The position numbers and the translations under genes are program-made. A stretch of DNA of 11,330 bases from JAGNLA01 sp964472265. GTDB lineage: Bacteria; Caldisericota; Caldisericia; JAAYUI01. This document shows, in pieces, positions 6,258-11,330 of the stretch (the stretch's first letter is position 1; every line of letters begins with the position of its first letter). The notes beneath the pieces are model-generated. The model was given only the letters and a program-made list of their open reading frames with translations. It was not told the origin of the DNA and did no database searches. The stretch lies in assembly GCA_964472265.1 (NCBI GenBank), contig CAYYJO010000066.1, positions 1-11,330 of the forward strand, read 5' to 3'.

Positions 6258-6671
6258 TCACTCAGCTTTCGAGAAGATGAGCAATTGATTGCCGTTTTCA
6301 TCCGTCATCAAAAGCTGGCCATTGTCAATCGTGAATTTTCTTACGGAAGACAAAATATTCATGTAGTTGTTTTCAGCTCTCATTTCATCTTCAGGGCCAG
6401 CCATCTTTGTGGACATCAGTGGGCCAAAAGTAATTTTTCCATCTCCAGAAAGCTCGTATGTGCCGCTGTACTGGTTTACTGCTGACTTGCCGGCAATCAT
6501 CTTCTCATCGAAATTTGCGGTGATCTCAAAACTGGACGGATGTTGTGAACTTATTGACCAGCCTACCAGCTTCCAGTTGGTACCCGTGAGAACAGGCTCA
6601 GAAGGCTCTGATGTGCCACAACCAACGGCAATCAGTGACAGCATCATGACACAGACAAACATTTTTCTCAT
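6258..6671 (-). CDS. META-domain lipoprotein
   Basis: This 137-residue exported lipoprotein has a basic start MRK, a hydrophobic stretch to about residue 17, and a lipobox-like AVG just before Cys18. Gly19 after the cysteine is not an inner-membrane retention signal, so outer-membrane or surface location is likely if the cell has two membranes. Residues about 29-137 follow the META (HslJ-type) pattern: GTNWKLVGW, KSAVNQYSGTYEL, ITFGPLMSTKMAG, then QLLM near the end. The two cysteines common in META domains (GCN and MAC) are Val and Gly here. The start is set by AAGGAGGA immediately upstream; the open frame extends eight codons further, through the ribosome binding site itself. META proteins are poorly characterised; HslJ is tied to heat and novobiocin resistance in Escherichia coli, which should not be carried over. 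Confidence 0.85.
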   Translation of the reverse strand: MRKMFVCVMMLSLIAVGCGTSEPSEPVLTGTNWKLVGWSISSQHPSSFEITANFDEKMIAGKSAVNQYSGTYELSGDGKITFGPLMSTKMAGPEDEMRAENNYMNILSSVRKFTIDNGQLLMTDENGNQLLIFSKAE

Positions 6672-6674
6672 TTG

Positions 6675-6682
6675 TCCTCCTT
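6675..6682 (-). promoter_or_regulatory. Ribosome binding site deciding the lipoprotein start
   Basis: Read on the minus strand this is AAGGAGGA, three bases before the ATG at 6671. It fixes the start there and rules out the upstream in-frame ATG at 6695, which would place the site inside the coding sequence and spoil the signal peptide. Confidence 0.85.
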
Positions 6683-6706
6683 GGCAATTATTCATTTTTC
6701 AAATGG

Positions 6707-6742
6707 TTTAACAAAAGAAATGGTTCGTCCATTTTTGTTAAA
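6707..6742 (-). terminator. Inverted repeat at the end of the PATAN gene, possible terminator
   Basis: TTTAACAAAA (6707-6716) pairs perfectly with TTTTGTTAAA (6733-6742); inside, ATGG (6720-6723) pairs with CCAT (6729-6732) around a TTCGT loop, with a GAA bulge. It spans the stop codon of the minus-strand PATAN gene. The stem is AT-rich and no clean T-tract follows, so it may only weaken read-through into the lipoprotein gene, or it may protect the mRNA end. Confidence 0.4.
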
Positions 6743-7814
6743 TGTCGATATCCACCGGAGTGCACACCACATCATCGCCGTCAAAAAGATTGAGTTTATC
6801 AATATCTTGAGGATGCATTGAAATTCTACCAAGCAAATTTCTTCCAGTTTCACAAGTCACGTTTAAAGAGTTTTTCTGAGTCTCAATTTTTAAACCATCT
6901 ATCCTAGAGCCAAACATCGCCTGCTGCCAGAAAGAAATTTGCAGGGGATCGACTCTTGCCTGTCCTGTTCTGCTTCCAAAAGTTCTTTCTGAAATAACAA
7001 TAAGGCTTGATGAGCTTGCTTCACGGGTAAGCGACAATCCATTACGAATAATCCTTGGTTCCACAACCCGTCCATTTTGGTCACAAATGGTAAGAGCGTT
7101 TTTCACAACCATCCAAGTGATGTTGTCTCCAAGCAGCTTTGGAGACATTCCCGATTTCTCAATCAGGTCAATAACTGGCATACCTGAGTAGATTAGCCTG
7201 AAAAGTTTTGTTTCTCTCTCATCCAGCCTCATTGGAACATTTTTTGGAAACATAAAGTAAGTCTCCAGGTTATTTGCACTGATGATGACCAGGGCATTTT
7301 CAACTGTCAGCTCACAGATCAAATCCATTATTTCAGCCCTTGAACCATCGTTGCTTCTGAGAAGATTATGGACGAACTCCCCGTTTTTTGCTTCGATTGT
7401 CAGCTTTCTTTTCTGAGGATCGGCAATCTTGTCTGGATTGAAGCCTTTCGCTGATCTAACGATGTCTGTTGCGTTGATTGTTTGTCTTACTGCCCCCCTT
7501 GATGACTCGTGAATAAGTTCCTTGAAGGATAGATCGATATTTCTAATGGTCTGTGACGTTTCCTCAAAATGGAATCTCAGGCTTTCGGCAGCGAAAATTT
7601 CAAATATGGCCTCCTTGCCTGAATAATTCGATGTTTCTGCACCAATGACCATCCAGTCGCTTATGTGAATCTGACCTGCAATGCTGCCGTTTTCTACATG
7701 AAGGATTCCTGCTCTCCCTTTTTGCAAAACAAAGCTGATCAGATCGACAATACCATCCCCTCTGACTTCGCCGGCAATCATGTTTTGATTATAATTCTTA
7801 TTTAGTTTTTGCAT
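6738..7814 (-). CDS. PATAN/DUF4388-domain protein
   Basis: This 358-residue soluble protein starts with a DUF4388 (PATAN) domain at about 14-84: GEVRGDGIVDLISFVLQKGR, then AGILHVENG, GQIHISDWMVIGAE, and a GKEAIFEIFAAESLRFHFEE helix-strand end. This layout is typical of the domain, which appears beside receiver domains and motility or polarity regulators in several phyla. The middle (about 195-245) has an ETKLFRLIYSGMPVIDLIEKSG stretch like a winged helix. The last 30 residues (GRISMHPQDIDKLNLFDGDD onward) resemble a small beta-barrel with an LxxxDGDxV turn. No catalytic residues or receiver domain are seen. A regulatory or adaptor role is likely; partners are unknown. The start has no good ribosome binding site; an in-frame ATG at 7781 (residue 12) is an alternative. 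It is divergent from tdh across 113 bases. Confidence 0.7.
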   Translation of the reverse strand: MQKLNKNYNQNMIAGEVRGDGIVDLISFVLQKGRAGILHVENGSIAGQIHISDWMVIGAETSNYSGKEAIFEIFAAESLRFHFEETSQTIRNIDLSFKELIHESSRGAVRQTINATDIVRSAKGFNPDKIADPQKRKLTIEAKNGEFVHNLLRSNDGSRAEIMDLICELTVENALVIISANNLETYFMFPKNVPMRLDERETKLFRLIYSGMPVIDLIEKSGMSPKLLGDNITWMVVKNALTICDQNGRVVEPRIIRNGLSLTREASSSSLIVISERTFGSRTGQARVDPLQISFWQQAMFGSRIDGLKIETQKNSLNVTCETGRNLLGRISMHPQDIDKLNLFDGDDVVCTPVDIDI

Positions 7815-7861
7815 AGTAGCTGCCCAGGGGCTGCCCTTCTTTAAAAAACAACCGCAGTTAA

Positions 7862-7876
7862 CTTGACTTAATCAAG
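7862..7876. promoter_or_regulatory. Inverted repeat over the tdh -35 box, possible operator
   Basis: CTTGA (7862-7866) and TCAAG (7872-7876) form a 5+5 inverted repeat with a 5-base centre, overlapping the TTGACT -35 box. A second small one, ATCAA-T-TTGAT (7887-7897), covers the -10 box. Either could be a repressor site controlling threonine breakdown. Arms this short also arise by chance. Confidence 0.3.
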
Positions 7877-7891
7877 CTCTGGTCATATCAA
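7863..7891 (+). promoter_or_regulatory. Candidate sigma-70 promoter of tdh-kbl
   Basis: TTGACT (7863-7868) and TATCAA (7886-7891) stand 17 bases apart, five of six and four of six matches to the -35 and -10 consensus. Transcription would start near 7898, leaving a leader of about 30 bases with AAGGAGG at 7917-7923. It lies in the only gap upstream of the tdh-kbl pair. Confidence 0.55.
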
Positions 7892-7927
7892 TTTGATGTT
7901 TGAAAAAGAAAAGTACAAGGAGGATTC

Positions 7928-9034
7928 ATGAGAGCCGTAGTAAAAACAAAACCAGCGGTCGGAGCAGAGTTTCTTGATGTTCCGGTACCGGACAAGCTTG
8001 CACCGGGTTGGGTGCTCATCAAGGTAAAGGCAACGTCAATCTGTGGAACAGACGTCCATATCTGGAACTGGGATCCGTGGTCGCAAGGAAGAATCGGTGA
8101 CAAAAAGCTCCCGCAGACACTTGGTCACGAATGCAGCGGAGAAGTTGTTGAAGTCGGCCCGTACTGCAACCGCATCAAGGTTGGAGATTATGTGAGCTGT
8201 GAAACCCACATCTACGACCCGGCCGATTTAACCTCAATGCTGGGTGTGCTTCATGTGGGAAAGAACATGAAGATTCTGGGTGTGGACACAAACGGTTGCT
8301 TTGCCGAATACATCGCCGCCCCTGAAATCGTTCTCTGGAAGAATGACAAGTCACTCTCACCGGAACTTGCCTCAGTCCAGGAACCGCTCGGAAACGCTTG
8401 CTACTGCACGCTTGGCGAGGATCATGACATCTTTGGCAAGAGAGTCCTCATCGTCGGCGATGGTCCAATCGCTCTCTTTGCTGTCGGTATCGCAAAAGCT
8501 GCCGGTGCATCCAAAATCTTCCAGGTCGGCATGGCCGAATACAACCTCAAAATCGGAAAAATCATGGGCGCTGACGTCCAGATGAACATCCTCAAGGAAG
8601 ACGCAAAACAGAGACTCCAGACGGTTCTGGACGGCACTGACGGCTTCGGCGTGGACGTTGCCCTCGAAATGGCCGGCGCTGCATCAGCCATTGACGACTG
8701 CCTGAAAATGGTCAGGAAAGGCGGAAGGGTCTCGGCATTCGGAGTGCTCAGCCAGTCTGTCACAAACATCGACTACAACGACGGAATCGTGTTCAAAGGA
8801 ATCCAGATTCACGGCATCAACGGCAGAAAAATCTTTGACACCTGGTACAGGAACGGAATGATGCTCTCATCGGGAAAACTTGACATCAAGCCGGTCATAA
8901 CCCACATGTTCGCACTTGAAGACTACAAGACCGCCTTCGACCTTCTGACGGCAAACCCGAGGGAATGTGCAAAAATCGTCCTTTTCCCTGACAAAAACGA
9001 GCTTGCAGCCGCCAAGAAGCGAATGGGCATGTAA
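7928..9034 (+). CDS. tdh: L-threonine 3-dehydrogenase-like zinc dehydrogenase
   Basis: This 368-residue medium-chain dehydrogenase oxidises L-threonine to 2-amino-3-ketobutyrate with NAD. Catalytic-zinc residues are visible: Cys39 in SICGTDVHIWNWD, His67-Glu68 in TLGHE, and Glu152 in QEPLGNA. The Rossmann fold starts at KRVLIVGDGPIALFAVGIAKA (171-191) with GxGPxA in place of the common GxGPxG. GRKIFDTWYRNG and SSGKLDIKPVITHMF (299-328) match the Tdh C-terminal region. The structural-zinc lobe is altered: where Tdh has four close cysteines, residues 91-114 hold only Cys91. The protein ends in a charged tail (KNELAAAKKRMGM), making it about 25 residues longer than the Escherichia coli enzyme. 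AAGGAGG four bases before the ATG gives a strong start. Pairing with kbl twelve bases downstream argues for threonine as substrate over another polyol or alcohol. Confidence 0.88.
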   Translation: MRAVVKTKPAVGAEFLDVPVPDKLAPGWVLIKVKATSICGTDVHIWNWDPWSQGRIGDKKLPQTLGHECSGEVVEVGPYCNRIKVGDYVSCETHIYDPADLTSMLGVLHVGKNMKILGVDTNGCFAEYIAAPEIVLWKNDKSLSPELASVQEPLGNACYCTLGEDHDIFGKRVLIVGDGPIALFAVGIAKAAGASKIFQVGMAEYNLKIGKIMGADVQMNILKEDAKQRLQTVLDGTDGFGVDVALEMAGAASAIDDCLKMVRKGGRVSAFGVLSQSVTNIDYNDGIVFKGIQIHGINGRKIFDTWYRNGMMLSSGKLDIKPVITHMFALEDYKTAFDLLTANPRECAKIVLFPDKNELAAAKKRMGM

Positions 9035-9046
9035 AGGAGAATCCAG

Positions 9047-10297
9047 ATGGCATACAGCAAAGTGAAAGAATTCCTCACAAAAGAGCTTGTCGGAATCAAG
9101 GATGCCGGCCTTTGGAAGAATGAAAGGGTGATCGTTTCTGAACAGGCAGCAGACATCAAGGTTCGCTTCCCCGAAGACGCGCCGATCAAGGAAACCCTCA
9201 ATTTCTGCGCCAACAACTATCTTGGCCTCTCATCACACCCCGACGTCATCAAGGCAGCACACGAAGGCCTGGACTACAGGGGCTACGGCCTCAGCTCAGT
9301 CCGTTTCATCTGCGGAACCCAGGACATCCACAAGCAGCTTGAAAAAAAGATTTCAGATTTCCTCGGCACCGAAGACACAATCCTTTATTCCTCATGCTTT
9401 GACGCAAACGGCGGACTTTTTGAAACGCTGCTCAAGGAAGAGGACGCAATTGTCACCGAAGAGCTCAACCACGCCTCAATCATCGACGGCATGAGGCTTT
9501 CAAAGGCAAAACGCTACGTCTACAAGCACAACGACATGGCCGACTGCGAGGAAAAGTGCAAGCAGGCCAGGGCTGACGGCGTAAGGTTCATCATGATCGC
9601 AACCGACGGCGTGTTCTCCATGGACGGCGACATCGCAAAGCTCAAGGAAATCTGTGACATCGCCGACAAGTACGACTGCATGACCATGGTTGACGACTCC
9701 CACGCAACAGGCTTCATGGGCAAAACCGGCCGCGGAACCCACGAGCACAACGGAGTGATGGGCAGAATCGACGTCATCACAACCACCCTTGGCAAAGCAC
9801 TTGGCGGAGCCTCAGGCGGAGCAACATCAGGCAGGAAAGAGATCATCGACCTCCTTCGCCAGAGATCGCGCCCATACCTGTTCAGTAACACCATCCCGCC
9901 AGTGGTCGCCGCTGCAGCGCTCAAGGTCATCGACCTTCTCTCAACCACAACCGAGCGCCGCGACAAACTGGAAAGAAACACAAAGTACTTCAGGGATAAG
10001 ATGACATCAGCCGGATTCGACATCAGACCGGGCGTCCATCCCATCGTCCCGATCATGCTCTACAACGCAAAGCTCGCCCAGGACTTCGCCGCAGACCTCT
10101 ACAGCGAAGGCATCTACGTCATCGGCTTCTACTATCCGGTCGTTGGCAAGGGTCTTGCGCGCATCAGGGTTCAGATTTCAGCCGGCCACGAGATGGAGCA
10201 TCTCGACAAGGCCATAAACGCCTTCACCAAAATCGGCGCAAAGTACGGAATTCTTGGCAAGACCAAGGATCAGATCATCGAGAAGTACGGGCTGTGA
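9047..10297 (+). CDS. kbl: 2-amino-3-ketobutyrate CoA ligase (glycine C-acetyltransferase)
   Basis: This 416-residue PLP enzyme of the alpha-oxoamine synthase family cleaves 2-amino-3-ketobutyrate with CoA to glycine and acetyl-CoA. The PLP lysine is Lys250 in TTTLGKALGGASGG (245-258). VDDSHATGFMGKTGRGT (215-231) carries the aspartate and histidine around the cofactor, NFCANNYLGLSSHP (52-65) is the N-terminal signature, and RFICGTQDIHKQLE (86-99) and YLFSNTIPP (277-285) are also typical. AAAGGAGA (9033-9040) is seven bases before the ATG and overlaps the tdh stop, so the two genes are one unit. It is about 18 residues longer than the Escherichia coli enzyme, mainly at the C-terminal end (TKDQIIEKYGL). 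The sequence is C-rich at third codon positions, unlike the AT-rich gene downstream. The product acetyl-CoA could feed PduL. Confidence 0.95.
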   Translation: MAYSKVKEFLTKELVGIKDAGLWKNERVIVSEQAADIKVRFPEDAPIKETLNFCANNYLGLSSHPDVIKAAHEGLDYRGYGLSSVRFICGTQDIHKQLEKKISDFLGTEDTILYSSCFDANGGLFETLLKEEDAIVTEELNHASIIDGMRLSKAKRYVYKHNDMADCEEKCKQARADGVRFIMIATDGVFSMDGDIAKLKEICDIADKYDCMTMVDDSHATGFMGKTGRGTHEHNGVMGRIDVITTTLGKALGGASGGATSGRKEIIDLLRQRSRPYLFSNTIPPVVAAAALKVIDLLSTTTERRDKLERNTKYFRDKMTSAGFDIRPGVHPIVPIMLYNAKLAQDFAADLYSEGIYVIGFYYPVVGKGLARIRVQISAGHEMEHLDKAINAFTKIGAKYGILGKTKDQIIEKYGL

Positions 10298-10340
10298 CAA
10301 GATAACATAGCACAAACCGACATTTTTGGAAACATTTGCC

Positions 10341-10380
10341 AATCCCCGAGGGTATTGCAAACCTCGGGGATTTTGTTTAT
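10341..10380 (+). terminator. Rho-independent terminator of tdh-kbl
   Basis: AATCCCCGAGG (10341-10351) and CCTCGGGGATT (10362-10372) form a perfect 11-bp GC-rich stem with a 10-base loop. A T-rich run (TTTTGTTTAT) covers the end of the stem and what follows. It begins 44 bases after the kbl stop and separates kbl from the AT-rich gene. Confidence 0.88.
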
Positions 10381-10383
10381 ATT
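10355..10383 (+). promoter_or_regulatory. Candidate promoter nested in the kbl terminator
   Basis: TTGCAA (10355-10360, in the terminator loop) and TATATT (10378-10383) stand 17 bases apart and match four and five of six consensus positions. Transcription would begin near 10390, just before the GGAGG at 10394-10398 of the DUF262 gene. A TGGTATAAA nearby (10383-10391) is too close to the start codon to serve. Confidence 0.35.
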
Positions 10384-10402
10384 GGTATAAATTGGAGGAA
10401 AA

Positions 10403-11330
10403 ATGCCAAACGAGATTGCTAAAATTCTTTCTGAAAGTCTTAATATTTCTGATATTTTTAATGAATTCTATGAAGTTCCTGATTTTCAGAGAGAATTTGT
10501 TTGGACTGATGATCAAGTTCTGGATATGCTTAATGATATTTATGAAGCTTTCTTTGATGATGATGGCAAACAAAAAATCAATCAAGAATATTTTATTGGT
10601 AGCATTGTAACCAGTAAGAATATTCGTAATAACTATGAAATAATTGATGGACAGCAAAGATTAACGACCTTCTTTTTAATATTTTCAGTAATACGAGATA
10701 TGTTTATGGAGCAGTCTAAAGATCCACCACCGACACTAACAAAACTTATGTGCGAAGATCGAGAGGACGACACAGGAATAAGCTTCAAATCAACCTATAG
10801 AATAAAATTACAATATACTGAGGGCAGGGATATTATAGAAAAAATCGGTTCCATGATTCATAAAAACTCTCAATCTGAGCAATTTACAAGCAAAATTCAA
10901 CTGCTTGAAAACGAGCTCGGAAAAACAAAAACAGTAGATAATATGATTGATGCTTATAAGTGTATTAGAAAATTTATTAATGACAATATGCACAATGAGA
11001 TTGATAAAATAGTTTTATTTTGGAAAGCAATAAAAGATAATGTAAAGCTTATAAGGATTAACACTCCAGATGTAAGTGATGCTTTGTATGTATTCGAGAC
11101 TATTAATGCCAGAGGAAGTAGTCTTGAACCAATCGATCTATTAAAAAATCTAATCTTTAGAAAAGCAGAACCTGAAGATTTTCAGAAAATTAAGGAAATA
11201 TGGAGCAAGATGTTATATAATCTTACTTCGATCAAGGAAAAACCGATGAGGTTTTTAAGATATTTTATTATAAATAATTTTATTGATGACGTAAAAGTAA
11301 GTGACCCCCCGAGAGAAGAAAACATATATA
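10403..11330 (+). CDS. DUF262 (GmrS/D-type) protein, cut by the window end
   Basis: The first 309 codons are present and the frame stays open to the window edge. The N-terminal DUF262 domain is clear: VPDFQREFVW at 25-34 (the family (I/V)PxYQRxYxW motif), FIGSIV at 64-69, the nucleotide-handling IDGQQRLTT at 81-89, and FETINARGSSLEPIDLLKN at 231-249. This ParB/Srx-like domain hydrolyses or binds NTP and is found in GmrSD type IV restriction enzymes and many phage-defence proteins, often with a C-terminal HNH (DUF1524) domain that would lie beyond the window. GGAGG (10394-10398) is four bases before the ATG. The gene is much richer in AT than tdh-kbl: 14 of 60 bases are G or C in 11221-11280, against 35 of 60 in 9661-9720 within kbl. 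This suggests recent acquisition. A defence role is inference from family. Confidence 0.88.
   Translation, partial: MPNEIAKILSESLNISDIFNEFYEVPDFQREFVWTDDQVLDMLNDIYEAFFDDDGKQKINQEYFIGSIVTSKNIRNNYEIIDGQQRLTTFFLIFSVIRDMFMEQSKDPPPTLTKLMCEDREDDTGISFKSTYRIKLQYTEGRDIIEKIGSMIHKNSQSEQFTSKIQLLENELGKTKTVDNMIDAYKCIRKFINDNMHNEIDKIVLFWKAIKDNVKLIRINTPDVSDALYVFETINARGSSLEPIDLLKNLIFRKAEPEDFQKIKEIWSKMLYNLTSIKEKPMRFLRYFIINNFIDDVKVSDPPREENIY

Noticed and set aside
7815..7927. Riboswitch or leader peptide upstream of tdh
   Set aside because: The leader after the likely promoter is only about 30 bases, too short for a known riboswitch, and contains no start codon followed by a regulatory codon run.
9520..10056. 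178-codon open frame on the minus strand inside kbl
   Set aside because: It lies wholly antisense to a gene with complete family motifs. Open frames like this arise from the C-rich third positions of the real gene, and the translation matches nothing.
10298..10402. tRNA gene as an attachment site at the edge of the AT-rich region
   Set aside because: I looked for a cloverleaf and a T-loop sequence in this gap and saw only the terminator hairpin.
10178..10657. 159-codon minus-strand open frame across the end of kbl and the start of the DUF262 gene
   Set aside because: It crosses the kbl terminator and is antisense to two well-supported genes. Its Asn/Ile/Lys-rich half simply reflects the AT-rich DNA.

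Overview
The window reads as a piece of a scaffolded draft genome (a 10-N gap lies at 581-590) from an anaerobic, amino-acid-fermenting bacterium with a two-membrane envelope. The evidence for this is a Thermotoga-type 4Fe-4S ferredoxin, a threonine-to-glycine plus acetyl-CoA gene pair (tdh-kbl), a PduL-type phosphotransacylase that can turn the acyl-CoA into acyl-phosphate, a lipoprotein, and clean AAGGAGG ribosome binding sites with Rho-independent terminators. I cannot name the phylum from the sequence alone. The PATAN/DUF4388 protein and the microcompartment-type genes would fit several uncultured lineages.

Layout. 49-228: a 59-residue ferredoxin with its own terminator (254-283). 284-643: no gene; three ATTACGAAT repeats, three short perfect hairpins, then the assembly gap. 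644-1989 (minus strand): two overlapping CYTH/triphosphate-tunnel genes. About 2042-6252 (plus strand): a tightly packed five-gene unit, comprising long-chain polyprenyl diphosphate synthase, PduL phosphotransacylase, a polytopic membrane protein resembling an inactive Ste24/M48 protease, a BMC-domain protein, and a HIT-family nucleotide phosphorylase/hydrolase. 6258-7814 (minus strand): a META-domain lipoprotein and a PATAN/DUF4388 protein. 7928-10297 (plus strand): tdh and kbl, with a promoter-like region in front and a strong terminator behind. 10403 to the end: the first 309 codons of an AT-rich DUF262 (GmrS/D-type) gene, probably the edge of an accessory defence island.

How it may work together. 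Tdh oxidises L-threonine to 2-amino-3-ketobutyrate and Kbl cleaves that to glycine and acetyl-CoA. PduL, if it acts on acetyl-CoA in the same cell, gives acetyl phosphate for ATP synthesis, with ferredoxin as a low-potential carrier. The two loci are not in one operon, so this link is inference.

The most unusual part is the 2042-6252 unit. A Ste24-like membrane protein with the zinc-protease motif replaced (KAIAR where HExxH is expected) sits between PduL and a BMC-domain protein. No other shell gene or aldehyde dehydrogenase is nearby.
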